This document shows positions 7,444 through 14,509 of a DNA stretch of 15,172 nt, piece by piece; the stretch's first letter is position 1; the number at the start of each line of letters is the position of its first letter. The DNA is taken from the NCBI GenBank assembly GCA_031278295.1, contig JAITKQ010000017.1, positions 1 through 15,172 on the forward strand, in the 5' to 3' direction. The translations under genes were made by a program, and so were the position numbers. The notes under the pieces were generated by a model. That model ran no database searches. It was given only the letters and a program-made list of their open reading frames with translations, and had not been told where the DNA came from. The stretch is from Spirochaetaceae bacterium (lineage in GTDB: Bacteria; Spirochaetota; Spirochaetia; Treponematales; Breznakiellaceae).

Positions 7444-7472
7444 AAAATACAAGCCCTTTAAATTTTCGGCAA
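7444..7472 (-). promoter_or_regulatory. Predicted ftsK promoter
   Basis: On the minus strand TTGCCG (7472-7467) and TATTTT (7449-7444) are separated by 17 bases, each matching four of six consensus positions. The start would be near 7437, giving a leader of about 38 bases before the ftsK ATG. Its -35 lies within about ten bases of the -10 of the divergent gene (7481-7486), so the two promoters probably interfere with each other. Confidence 0.4.
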
Positions 7473-7480
7473 AATATGAC

Positions 7481-7486
7481 TATACT
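7481..7486 (+). promoter_or_regulatory. Predicted -10 box of the ketopantoate-reductase-family gene
   Basis: TATACT (five of six consensus bases) lies 26 bases before the ATG at 7513, leaving a leader of about 20 bases that contains the GGAGG ribosome binding site. No convincing -35 is present at the expected distance. The surrounding GACTATACTTTA is repeated exactly at 4641-4652. Confidence 0.4.
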
Positions 7487-7512
7487 TTAGAAATTTCATG
7501 TGGAGGCGTACA

Positions 7513-8457
7513 ATGAAAAAAATAGAATCCGTGCTGGTTGCCGGGGCCGGCGCGATTGGACTGATGACAGCCGGAAAACTTTCTGAAGCGATTCCGGAAA
7601 ACATTCTGGTTTTGGCAGGCGGAGAACGTCTGGAGCGGTACAGACGGGACGGTTTTTTTATCAATGATAAAAAATTCACCTTCAAACTGAGCGGGGACGC
7701 CGTTCCCGAAGCGGTTGATCTTGCCATCATCGCCTCGAAGTATTACTCTTTGAACGAAGTTATGGATGATATGCGACCCTTTACCGGGCCGGATACCGTG
7801 ATAATTTCGCTTTTAAACGGAATTTCCAGCGAAGAAATAATCGGCGCAAAGTACGGCAGGGAGCGGCTTCCGCTTTCGATGGTTATGGGCACGGACGCCC
7901 AGCATAAGGGGAACCGTGTAAACTATTCGCAGCTTGGCGTGATCAACTTTGGCGACGCGGAGGGGATCGCGCGTGAACGGGACGAACGTATAGCGGAATT
8001 TTTTACACGAACCGCTTACCCTTTTGAATACCACAAAACGGATATGGAGCGCGCGCTTTGGTACAAGTTTATGATAAATACGGGCGCGAATCAGGTGTCC
8101 GCCCTGTTGCGTCTGCCCTACGCCGCGTTCAAAAGAAAATCGCCGCGCCGCATACCGGAAGCGCAAGTCCTGCTTGAAAAGGCAATGCGCGAAGTTATAG
8201 CTGTCGCAAATGCCCGCGGTATAGGTTTGAACGATACCGACATTGAAAACTTTTTTGCGCTGCTGGAAGGACTCAGCGACGACGGTTTTACATCAATGTG
8301 CCAGGATGTACTCGCCGGGCGAAAAACGGAAGTAGAATTGTTCGGACCTGAAATTTGCAGGCTGGGCCGTAAATACGGCGTACCGACGCCGGTAAATGAA
8401 TTGCTCGCGCTTGCGGTAAGCGCCCTTGAAAAACGGGCCTTCATGAAATACGGTTGA
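7513..8457 (+). CDS. Ketopantoate reductase family protein (PanE/ApbA fold)
   Basis: A 314-residue NADPH-dependent oxidoreductase of the 2-dehydropantoate 2-reductase family; the classical reaction reduces ketopantoate to pantoate for coenzyme A synthesis. The Rossmann motif GAGAIG is at 11-16, followed by Lys76 (ASKYY), the LLNGI loop at 100-104, Lys185 and Asn189 in the YKFMINTGANQ helix, and Glu273 in GRKTEVE. These match catalytic and binding positions known in E. coli PanE. The start at 7513 is chosen because GGAGG (7502-7506) stands six bases upstream and would be inside the gene if the ATG at 7498 were used. No other pantothenate gene is adjacent, so a paralogue acting on another 2-oxo acid cannot be excluded. 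It converges with the DUF368 gene 43 bases downstream. Confidence 0.88.
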   Translation: MKKIESVLVAGAGAIGLMTAGKLSEAIPENILVLAGGERLERYRRDGFFINDKKFTFKLSGDAVPEAVDLAIIASKYYSLNEVMDDMRPFTGPDTVIISLLNGISSEEIIGAKYGRERLPLSMVMGTDAQHKGNRVNYSQLGVINFGDAEGIARERDERIAEFFTRTAYPFEYHKTDMERALWYKFMINTGANQVSALLRLPYAAFKRKSPRRIPEAQVLLEKAMREVIAVANARGIGLNDTDIENFFALLEGLSDDGFTSMCQDVLAGRKTEVELFGPEICRLGRKYGVPTPVNELLALAVSALEKRAFMKYG

Positions 8458-8500
8458 TTAAAAAGCAAAAAAGGCGGCGCGTTTTACCGGCGCACGGGGA

Positions 8501-9316
8501 TCACCCTTTGTACTTTTCTTCCAGCCGCCCCATCCAAAAACCGACTAACGCGCCTGTGATTAACGTAATAACGCAAATGACTGTTCCGTAACTTAAATAA
8601 TTGTAATTTACAGGCACAATCATAACTGTTGAGGCCAGTACGATTCCTACAACAAAATGAAACAGCCCCGCGTAAGCCTTCCTGAACAACATATCTATAA
8701 ACGCGGAAAGCGAAAAAAGGCAGGCCACGCCGCCCAAAAATATCGGCAGCAGTACAAACAGGTCTATCGTCTTGAACGCGCCCACCATAGGTTTATACAT
8801 ATCAAGGTATACCAGGAAATTGGAAGAGCTCAGTCCGGGGACGAGAATACCCAGCGCTATCAAAGCCCCGGAAAGAATCCATGTTACAAAATTACGCGGC
8901 ATCTCCGCCTTCCAGAAATTTTCGGCCATGTAAAGCAGGAAAAACCCCAAAACGGCGCTTGCCGCAAGAATCGCATAATGTATCTTCCCCCGGCCGTTTT
9001 TCCCGGCCTCTTTCCACAGCGAGGGCAGCGTTCCGGCAATACAGCCGATGAATCCCCAAATAACCTGTACTTCATAATTTTCAAGAAAGAAAGACAGAGG
9101 CCGGGCCAGCAAAAACATTCCAAAAAGCGCGCCCAGTACCACAGGGATAAAAAACAATGCGTTCTTTACAAAATCTTTCGTTATGTGCGCTATGAACGAA
9201 ATTATCCTTTCGTACAGGCCAAATACCGCCGCAAGCGCACCCCCCGAAACTCCAGGGAGTATAAAGCCCGTCCCTATTAGTGCGCCTTTCAGTAATCTTA
9301 AAATCCAGTCAATCAT
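8501..9316 (-). CDS. DUF368 membrane protein (PopT-type undecaprenyl phosphate transporter)
   Basis: A 271-residue polytopic membrane protein with the two inverted family repeats: GTGFILPGVSGGALAAVFG near the N-terminus, and ALGILVPGLSSSNFLVYL in the second half. Eight or so hydrophobic helices are visible, ending in a short charged tail (RLEEKYKG). The DUF368 family is reported to return undecaprenyl phosphate, the lipid carrier of cell-wall synthesis, across the inner membrane (PopT). The start at 9316 (MIDWILRLLKGALIG) is preferred to an in-frame ATG at 9364: AGGGG stands five bases upstream, and homologues begin close to this helix. It is a single gene facing the ketopantoate-reductase-family gene. 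The function rests on family knowledge, not on residues I can test here. Confidence 0.9.
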   Translation of the reverse strand: MIDWILRLLKGALIGTGFILPGVSGGALAAVFGLYERIISFIAHITKDFVKNALFFIPVVLGALFGMFLLARPLSFFLENYEVQVIWGFIGCIAGTLPSLWKEAGKNGRGKIHYAILAASAVLGFFLLYMAENFWKAEMPRNFVTWILSGALIALGILVPGLSSSNFLVYLDMYKPMVGAFKTIDLFVLLPIFLGGVACLFSLSAFIDMLFRKAYAGLFHFVVGIVLASTVMIVPVNYNYLSYGTVICVITLITGALVGFWMGRLEEKYKG

Positions 9317-9399
9317 TTTAACCCCTGTTTCATTCTTTTGGACGACGGGAATGCCGCCCCGCAAAATCGAATATTAACACGAAGGGTCTGTCTGCTTAA

Positions 9400-9416
9400 A
9401 CCCGTTGCGGACGGGT
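9400..9416. repeat. Small hairpin ACCCGT-N5-ACGGGT
   Basis: Six-base perfect arms (9400-9405, 9411-9416) surround a five-base loop. On the plus strand CCTTTT follows, giving a terminator-like look, but no plus-strand gene ends nearby. On the minus strand it would lie in or before the leader of the DUF368 gene. Role unknown. Confidence 0.4.
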
Positions 9417-9472
9417 CCTTTTCGTGGGGTAATGCTGATTAAGCTGACGCCGCCCGCCCGCGAATCGCGAAA

Positions 9473-9501
9473 TTGACAAGTGATACTACATGCGATACTA
9501 T
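9473..9501 (+). promoter_or_regulatory. Predicted hicAB promoter
   Basis: A perfect -35 TTGACA (9473-9478) and TACTAT (9496-9501, four of six) are 17 bases apart. The hicA ATG follows only five bases after the -10, so the transcript should begin at or within a base or two of the start codon. The -10 is embedded in a tandem direct repeat (9482-9505), which is a natural place for repression by HicB. Confidence 0.6.
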
Positions 9502-9505
9502 ATGC
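9482..9505 (+). promoter_or_regulatory. Tandem 12-bp direct repeat overlapping the hicAB -10 (candidate HicB operator)
   Basis: GATACTACATGC (9482-9493) is directly followed by GATACTATATGC (9494-9505), identical at 11 of 12 positions. It covers the spacer and -10 box and ends one base before the hicA start codon. HicB encoded here has a C-terminal ribbon-helix-helix-like segment, the sort of domain that binds repeated half-sites about one helical turn apart. That it is the operator is inferred. Confidence 0.55.
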
Positions 9506-9506
9506 T

Positions 9507-9734
9507 ATGGCAAGTGTGGAAAAGATTGTCGAAAAAATGAAAAATCAGCCTAACGGAATCACTCCCCGCGAGGCGGACAAGGTTCTGGCCGCACATGGAT
9601 ACCGGTTTGACCGGCAGAGAAGTTCCCATTGCCAGTACATTAATCAAAGCGGGGATGTTCTCGTGGTTGTCGCCAAAAACCCGCTTAAAAAAGTGTACGT
9701 TACAGCGATTCTTGAGCGCATTAGCGGGAAATAG
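9507..9734 (+). CDS. hicA: HicA-family mRNA interferase toxin
   Basis: A 75-residue HicA/YcfA-like protein. HicA toxins have a double-stranded-RNA-binding-like fold and cleave mRNA when not bound by HicB. The conserved core is visible: GITPREADKVLAAHGY, then RQRSSHCQYIN with the putative catalytic His41, then a beta strand DVLVVVAKNPLKKVYV and a terminal helix. The usual glycine before Ser-His is Ser39 here. The start at 9507 (MASVEKIVEKMK) matches the normal beginning of this family. Upstream in-frame ATGs would lie within the promoter, and no Shine-Dalgarno precedes 9507, so a leaderless message is suggested. The stop codon overlaps the AGGAGG that serves hicB. Confidence 0.88.
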   Translation: MASVEKIVEKMKNQPNGITPREADKVLAAHGYRFDRQRSSHCQYINQSGDVLVVVAKNPLKKVYVTAILERISGK

Positions 9735-9746
9735 GAGGATCATGCT

Positions 9747-10091
9747 ATGAATAAAAAAGATTATTTGAATCTTCCGTACCATATCGTTATTCAGCACATC
9801 ACCGATGAGAGCAGTTCGTATTATTTTGCTACGGTGCGGGAATTTGAGGGGTGTATGAGTTATGGGGATACCTACGAAGAAGCCTTTCAGAATATCCAGG
9901 AAGCCATGGAGGGCTGGATCGAAACCAAACTTGAGAACGGATTTCCTGTTCCGGAGCCGATTGACGAAGGTCAGTACAGCGGCAAATTTGTGCTTCGTTT
10001 GCCTAAAACGCTCCATGCCCGACTGTCTATGGAAGCGGAAAAAGAGGGGGTATCCCTCAATCAGTATGCCCTGTATCGCCTGAGCATTTGA
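9747..10091 (+). CDS. hicB: HicB-family antitoxin
   Basis: A 114-residue antitoxin of the HicB type. The N-terminal two-thirds form the partial RNase H-like fold, with YYFATVREFEGCMSYGDTYEEAF and NIQEAMEGWIE motifs, that covers HicA. The last 35 residues (KFVLRLPKTLHARLSMEAEK, then EGVSLNQYALYRLS) look like a ribbon-helix-helix DNA-binding domain able to repress the operon. A strong AGGAGG (9733-9738) stands eight bases before the ATG and overlaps the hicA stop, so antitoxin translation has a much better ribosome site than toxin translation. No other toxin-antitoxin or mobile genes surround the pair. Confidence 0.92.
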   Translation: MNKKDYLNLPYHIVIQHITDESSSYYFATVREFEGCMSYGDTYEEAFQNIQEAMEGWIETKLENGFPVPEPIDEGQYSGKFVLRLPKTLHARLSMEAEKEGVSLNQYALYRLSI

Positions 10092-10118
10092 GGTTTACAG
10101 GCATGGCGCACGGGAACA

Positions 10119-10144
10119 GCCGGCTTCATGTACCCGGCGCTTTT
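10119..10144 (+). terminator. Weak candidate terminator after hicAB
   Basis: GCCGG (10119-10123) and CCGGC (10134-10138) can pair around a ten-base loop, followed by GC and four Ts (10141-10144). The stem is short and the T-run modest, so this is only a candidate. The rest of 10092-10358 contains no supportable gene. Confidence 0.25.
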
Positions 10145-10358
10145 AAAAAAACCGCTCCCGGGGATAGTCGCATGGAAATTCCCGTATGTCAAAAAGTTGG
10201 CAAGGTCTATGCGTTTATCCTGGCGCGGAACGGCGGGGCGCTTCATCGGCGTCCGGTAAAACGTCGTAAATATCCGGGTTACAATGACATTCATCACAAA
10301 ATGATTTTTATAAAGAAAATTGTAAAGCAAAAACGAATTCCGCGCATAATTGTATATT

Positions 10359-11087
10359 ATGAAAACATTAAACCTTTCCAAAAAATTGTACCTGTTGAGG
10401 GAGTACCTGTTCCCGCTGAATTGCGCCGTCTGCGGCGAGACGCTGCTTGACGAGGAGGATGCATGGATAGGACTCTGCGGGGAATGCGCCGAAAGCTTTC
10501 AGGTAGACTCCGGAAAACGCTGTTCAGCCTGTGGACGTCCGCTGATATCCGAGTTGGATATCTGCATGAGCTGCCGTAAAATCGACGGAAACGCCTACGA
10601 CAGCATGACTCTTATGTACCCCTATACCGGCAGGGAACAGCAGGTTTTGAAGGCGTACAAATTCGGTAAACACCGATCCCTGGCACGTTTTTTCTCTGAA
10701 AAATTACTGTCCGCCATGAACGGTTTCCAGGCAGGAAAAGTTTTGCCTTCGGGACTACCTTGGATACCGGTACCGCCTAGGGCAGGCAAGTTAAAGGCGT
10801 CCGGATGGGATCAGGTGGAGTTGATAGCCAAAACGCTGGAAAAACTTTACCATGTTCCGGTGCGACGTTGCCTCAAACGACTCGCATCGAAAACCCAAAA
10901 AGAACTTGGAAAATCGGAACGGATGACAAACCTGAAGGGGCGCATAATCTGCTCAGGCAGCGTACCGGAAGAAGCTATCGTCTTTGACGATGTTTTTACA
11001 ACAGGAGCGACGATGAACGCCTGCGCCGGGACGCTAAAAGACTCAGGGGTGAAAAAAGTTCATGGGCTGTGCCTGTTTTACAGTTAG
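10359..11087 (+). CDS. comF: ComF family phosphoribosyltransferase-like protein
   Basis: A 242-residue ComF-family protein. It begins with a zinc-binding region of four Cys-x-x-Cys pairs (Cys22/25, 40/43, 55/58, 69/72) and ends with a type I phosphoribosyltransferase domain whose PRPP-binding motif IVFDDVFTTGAT spans 207-218. The WIPVPPRAGKLKASGWDQV segment is the usual ComF signature. ComF homologues are needed for DNA uptake in competent bacteria, at the cytoplasmic side of the membrane, but occur widely in bacteria with no known competence. No other competence genes are in view. No Shine-Dalgarno is seen before the ATG at 10359. CATAAT (10345-10350) lies eight bases upstream with a poorly spaced TTGTAA. 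Assignment is strong; competence is not implied. Confidence 0.92.
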   Translation: MKTLNLSKKLYLLREYLFPLNCAVCGETLLDEEDAWIGLCGECAESFQVDSGKRCSACGRPLISELDICMSCRKIDGNAYDSMTLMYPYTGREQQVLKAYKFGKHRSLARFFSEKLLSAMNGFQAGKVLPSGLPWIPVPPRAGKLKASGWDQVELIAKTLEKLYHVPVRRCLKRLASKTQKELGKSERMTNLKGRIICSGSVPEEAIVFDDVFTTGATMNACAGTLKDSGVKKVHGLCLFYS

Positions 11088-11155
11088 AGCTACCCCCGCA
11101 AACAAGGCGGCGGCGCACTTTAATTTTATCGGTTTATGCGGCAAGTTGATAATGT

Positions 11156-11947
11156 ATGACCGTGTCGGACGATCAGCCGCGTATAATTTATTCAGGCGAT
11201 GAATACCTTATTCTGTACAAGCCGCCTTTTATGCACAGTGCGCCGCTTTTGCCGGACGAGGGGGGTACGCTGTCGGCCTGGTGCGCCGAACGCTTTCCGG
11301 GGTTTCTTTCAGTACGGGGAAAGAAAGCGCTGGAGGGGGGCCTGCTGCACCGGCTTGACTACGGGACGAGCGGGCTTGTTTTTGCCGCCCTTACGCAGCG
11401 GGTCATGGACGCTATGCTGGGGCAGCAGGAACGGGGCCTGTTTGTAAAAAGCTATGAGGCTGTTGTTTGTGAAAAAAGGCAGGAGCTTCCGGGTTTTCCG
11501 CCGTGCCCGGCGCGTCCTGCCATACCCGTGTACGGGTATGGCAGGACGTCCCGCTTCCGTCTGCAATCCGGTTTTCGCTATTACGGCGCGGGCCGGAAAG
11601 CGGTCCGTCCGGTACTGCCCGGCGGCGGAAACGTGAAAAAATGTACCCTTTACCAAACGGAAATTTTGGGCATGAATATGACGGAATACCCGCTTTGGCG
11701 TGTAGCCCTGCGTCTTACGCGCGGTTTCCGCCACCAGGTACGCTGCCACCTTGCCTGGCTTGGGCTTCCGATACTGGGCGATGTTCTTTACGGGAGCGAA
11801 GCAGGCGGCGCCCCCTTAGCTTTGCGGGCGGTGGGTCTCAGTTTTTTTGATCCGTTAAGCGGCGCTCCCGTGCGTCCGCGTCTCCCCCGCCAAGGATGGG
11901 GGGGGGGGGGGATCGCGGCCTTAGTGCCAGATGAGCCAGAGGAATAG
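11156..11947 (+). CDS. RluA-family pseudouridine synthase with in-frame palindromic insert
   Basis: A 263-residue RluA-family enzyme that isomerises uridine to pseudouridine in RNA; which rRNA or tRNA site is not decidable. The catalytic motif GLLHRLDYGTSGLVF contains Asp68, and the later RLTRGFRHQVRCHLAWLGLPILGD block is the family's substrate-binding motif II. No S4 domain precedes it. Residues 120-131 (RPAIPVYGYGRT) are encoded exactly by a 36-base palindrome (11513-11548) and lie between FPPCPA and SRFRLQSGFR, where an insert is tolerable. A G14 tract (11898-11911) encodes GWGGGG just before the last 11 residues. The 3' end overlaps the convergent permease gene by 27 bases. The start is uncertain: ATG 11156 or GTG 11162, neither with a good ribosome binding site. 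Confidence 0.88.
   Translation: MTVSDDQPRIIYSGDEYLILYKPPFMHSAPLLPDEGGTLSAWCAERFPGFLSVRGKKALEGGLLHRLDYGTSGLVFAALTQRVMDAMLGQQERGLFVKSYEAVVCEKRQELPGFPPCPARPAIPVYGYGRTSRFRLQSGFRYYGAGRKAVRPVLPGGGNVKKCTLYQTEILGMNMTEYPLWRVALRLTRGFRHQVRCHLAWLGLPILGDVLYGSEAGGAPLALRAVGLSFFDPLSGAPVRPRLPRQGWGGGGIAALVPDEPEE
11513..11548. repeat. Perfect inverted repeat with 17-bp arms inside rluA-like gene
   Basis: CGTCCTGCCATACCCGT (11513-11529), two bases GT, then ACGGGTATGGCAGGACG (11532-11548). The element begins on a codon boundary and is 36 bases long, so it adds exactly twelve codons without shifting the frame. The opposite strand read in the matching frame gives nearly the same peptide. This is the pattern of a palindromic element inserted in coding sequence, as known for Rickettsia palindromic elements. 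Confidence 0.9.
11898..11911 (+). repeat. Poly-G tract of 14
   Basis: Fourteen consecutive G residues near the 3' end of the pseudouridine synthase gene, 9 bases beyond the stop of the convergent permease. Loss of one G would end the protein at TAG 11922-11924; gain of one would end it at TGA 11932-11934. Either change replaces only the last 11 residues. Confidence 0.9.
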
Positions 11948-13204
11948 GGATGCGGCCGCCGTTGTGATCAGGGTGAACGGGCCGCCGATTTTAAGCCAGC
12001 CCGGGAAATTCAGGTTTACGCCTTCTTTTTTTAAGATACCGATGGCAACTATGTTGGCTGACGCGCCGAAGGGGGTCAGGTTGCCGCCGAGGCATGAGCC
12101 TATCAGCAGCGCGAACATGTACAGTTCCGGCGCCATGCCCATGCCTGTAGCAAGCGTCCTTGCTACAGGCAGCATCGCTATGATGTACGGCACATTGTCA
12201 ACAAAGCCGGAAATTACGATAGATACGGCAATGATTATTACAAAACCGGCCAAACGGCTGCCGCCCACCACGCCGTTCAGAAAACCGGCAAAATCTGTCA
12301 GTAAACCGGTATCTGAAAGCGCCCCTATCACTACAAAAATACCGATCAGAAACAGTATGGTTTCCCAGTCGAGTCCGAAAACCAGTTTTTTTGCCGCCGC
12401 CCCGCCCTCTTTGCGGATAAAGGCGTACCAAAGAATACCCGCGACTCCAAGCGTCATAACAAAAAGTCCGGCAGCCGGCGTTACGCCGGAATTGAATATG
12501 AACGAACAGGCCGCGAGACCGACTATCATCATTATAAGCAGAACGGACGGCACAGCCGATACTATGCGCCCCTTGTCAACTAAAATTTTTTGTTGCCCGT
12601 CTTTCAGAAAAATAATGTAAAAAAACACCGCTCCCGCCAACATTCCCGCCTGTATGACAAAAAATATTGAAGGCCTCCCGTAAATAAAAAAGAAATCGTT
12701 AAACCCGTAATCCGCATAGCCGGCGAAAATCATCGACGGGGGATCGCCTACCAGCGTGGCGGTACCCTGCAAGTTTGACATAGCGGCGAGGCCGGTCATA
12801 AAAAAGGCAGGGTTTACGTTTATTTTTTTTGAAAGGGCAAGGGCGATTGGCGCCATAACCAAAACGGTCGCAACATTTTCCACAAAGGCGCTTATCAGGC
12901 CGGTTATGATGAGTATAACGACAATCGCTACCCCCGCGTTGGGTGAAGCGTTAATAATGTTATCGGCGATACTGGCCGGAACACGGGAATAGATAAACAG
13001 TTCGGCAATCACCAGGCTGCCTGTGTATATCAGTAAAATGTTCCAGTTTATATGCCTGGTAAGCGCTTCCTTCGGGCTTGCGGCCCCCAACAGTACGACA
13101 AGGACGGCGGCGACGATCGTTATATACGCTTTCTTACGCGGAAAAATTATTACCGCGGTGTACATGGCGCAGACTATAGCAAGTGTTATCCAGGGTGACA
13201 GCAA
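11921..13204 (-). CDS. SLC13/ArsB (ion transporter superfamily) permease
   Basis: A 427-residue inner-membrane permease of the SLC13/ArsB/CitM superfamily with 10-12 hydrophobic helices. The paired repeat motifs are clear: AFVENVAT (106-113) with NLQGTATLVGDPPSMI (144-159) in the first half, and SGFVDNVPYI (332-341) with GGNLTPFGASAN (373-384) in the second. In relatives these form the two helical hairpins holding sodium and an anionic substrate such as a dicarboxylate. The substrate cannot be read from the sequence. The best start is TTG at 13204, two bases after the HEAT-gene stop (13207), with AGGT eight bases upstream; the next ATG would remove half of the first helix. It is the last gene of the lipoprotein-HEAT-permease operon. 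Confidence 0.88.
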   Translation of the reverse strand: MLSPWITLAIVCAMYTAVIIFPRKKAYITIVAAVLVVLLGAASPKEALTRHINWNILLIYTGSLVIAELFIYSRVPASIADNIINASPNAGVAIVVILIITGLISAFVENVATVLVMAPIALALSKKINVNPAFFMTGLAAMSNLQGTATLVGDPPSMIFAGYADYGFNDFFFIYGRPSIFFVIQAGMLAGAVFFYIIFLKDGQQKILVDKGRIVSAVPSVLLIMMIVGLAACSFIFNSGVTPAAGLFVMTLGVAGILWYAFIRKEGGAAAKKLVFGLDWETILFLIGIFVVIGALSDTGLLTDFAGFLNGVVGGSRLAGFVIIIAVSIVISGFVDNVPYIIAMLPVARTLATGMGMAPELYMFALLIGSCLGGNLTPFGASANIVAIGILKKEGVNLNFPGWLKIGGPFTLITTAAASLFLWLIWH

Positions 13205-13206
13205 TT

Positions 13207-13902
13207 CTAATTACCTGTTTTACCGTAAATCTTCGCCAAAGTTCTGCCTGCGTGGTTGCGGACCGGTTTTGCATACGAAGGATTCATCGAAATACCCAGC
13301 AAAGTGCTGTAAATCCAGGGGTTCTTTGCTTCAGTATTCTCCGTGAACGCCAGGCAGGAATCTATTACGGAAATAGCCAGCACATTGTTGGGCATTTTGT
13401 TGTCATAATTCCTGAAAACATAAAGTATTATGTCCAGTGTATAACTATTTTCGTCAAAGCCTTGTTTTGTCAGGGAACGAATCGCCTCGGCAGTAACGGA
13501 AGGTTCATTTTCAACCAGCAACACACGTGTCAAGGTATTGACCGCGTCCTGACCTTTTAAATCACCAAGGTATTCAACCGCCTTCATGCGTATATCCGGG
13601 AAGTTATTCGCCGTATGTCCTTCAGCCCGTATTTTGTTCAGGATGCCTTCAAGCGCCATGTAGGACAGTATCTCCTGAACATCACCGGGGGGATTCCCTT
13701 TGTCCATCATTTGCCTGATGTATCCAAGCGCGGCAAGCTTGGTTTGACGGTCGGCGGACCTTGCCTGTTCGCTGATGATCATGATCTCAACGGATTTTTT
13801 CAGGTACGACTCCTCTATGGATAAATCCTGCGCAACGGCGGTAACGGCCGTAACGACGCAGAAAACGACAACCAATATTTTATTATTCCAAAGTAAGTAC
13901 AT
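13207..13902 (-). CDS. Secreted HEAT-repeat protein
   Basis: A 231-residue protein with an N-terminal signal peptide (hydrophobic core about 9-21, likely signal peptidase I cleavage after AVA at 22-24). It is followed by an all-helical region whose spacing resembles HEAT/armadillo repeats, for example IRMKAVEYLGDLKGQDAVNTL and SVTAEAIRSLTKQGF. No catalytic motif is seen. Proteins of this type occur in treponemes, and a scaffold role in the periplasm is a reasonable inference. AGGAG eight bases before the ATG sets the start. The gene follows the lipoprotein gene by 28 bases and precedes the permease by two, so one transcript is likely. Function unknown. Confidence 0.75.
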   Translation of the reverse strand: MYLLWNNKILVVVFCVVTAVTAVAQDLSIEESYLKKSVEIMIISEQARSADRQTKLAALGYIRQMMDKGNPPGDVQEILSYMALEGILNKIRAEGHTANNFPDIRMKAVEYLGDLKGQDAVNTLTRVLLVENEPSVTAEAIRSLTKQGFDENSYTLDIILYVFRNYDNKMPNNVLAISVIDSCLAFTENTEAKNPWIYSTLLGISMNPSYAKPVRNHAGRTLAKIYGKTGN

Positions 13903-13930
13903 ATATTATTCTCCTATACAACAACTATAA

Positions 13931-14503
13931 TCAGCGCGTAAAATTAGGCATAACAATTTTCCAGCTATCTTGCGTTTTCTCAAGATCGTATATAATGACC
14001 CGATTCCCGTTTTCGATGCTTATGGCCTTTATCCTGGTTTCACTTACGAATTCAATCTCGTCTACCCTGTCATTTGAACGTGACGGTACAACAACATGCA
14101 TAAAGTAATCGTAAGCATTTGACAGAACTATTTTTCTTGCCACAAGTGTCCCGGATTTGGAAAGTTCCTGTAAATAGTACGGGGAGTTTATATATTGATA
14201 GTAATCCGTATCAAGATATTGCGTCCAGGCAGAATAGCGCCTGTGCTTTATTATGGAGTTCAAACCCTGTATAAAATGAAATATGGCTTGTTTGGTATTT
14301 TCATAAACTTCCGGCGTAACCGAGTCCGGATCAAATTCCACAGGTTCCGCCTGAACAACGGCTTCAACATCCATTTGGCGTTCTGCCTCAACACCCGATT
14401 GGTGTCCTGTCTCAACATCCACATACCGTGTTTCGGGAACCGTACACGAAACGGCAATAATCATAACCGCAAACAACGCGGTACTTAATTTATACCTCCT
14501 CAT
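13931..14503 (-). CDS. Putative spirochaetal lipoprotein, function unknown
   Basis: A 190-residue protein with a short basic N-terminus (MRRYK), a hydrophobic stretch and the lipobox A-V-S-C ending at Cys20, which fits the relaxed lipobox of spirochaetes. An acidic spacer follows at about 23-60. The rest is a soluble alpha/beta domain with Tyr-rich segments (TQYLDTDYYQYINSPYY) and a C-terminal stretch of alternating polar and hydrophobic residues ending SWKIVMPNFTR. I do not recognise the domain. The start at 14503 is preferred to the ATG at 14551 because it puts the lipobox at the right distance and because a near-consensus promoter places its +1 exactly at this ATG. The only AGGAGG is in codons 2-3, downstream of the start. 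It heads the operon with the HEAT and permease genes. Confidence 0.7.
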   Translation of the reverse strand: MRRYKLSTALFAVMIIAVSCTVPETRYVDVETGHQSGVEAERQMDVEAVVQAEPVEFDPDSVTPEVYENTKQAIFHFIQGLNSIIKHRRYSAWTQYLDTDYYQYINSPYYLQELSKSGTLVARKIVLSNAYDYFMHVVVPSRSNDRVDEIEFVSETRIKAISIENGNRVIIYDLEKTQDSWKIVMPNFTR

Positions 14504-14509
14504 GATAGA

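Noticed and set aside
8657..9280. 207-codon plus-strand frame opposite the DUF368 gene
   Set aside because: Lys/Arg/Gln-rich shadow of a hydrophobic membrane protein; no family resemblance.
10061..10450. Overlapping frames on both strands between hicB and comF
   Set aside because: No ribosome site, no recognisable motif, low-quality composition; the plus frame starts at TTG and runs into comF, the minus frame covers the hicB end.
11931..12620. 229-codon plus-strand frame opposite the permease
   Set aside because: Shadow of the SLC13 gene, which has all its conserved motifs on the other strand.
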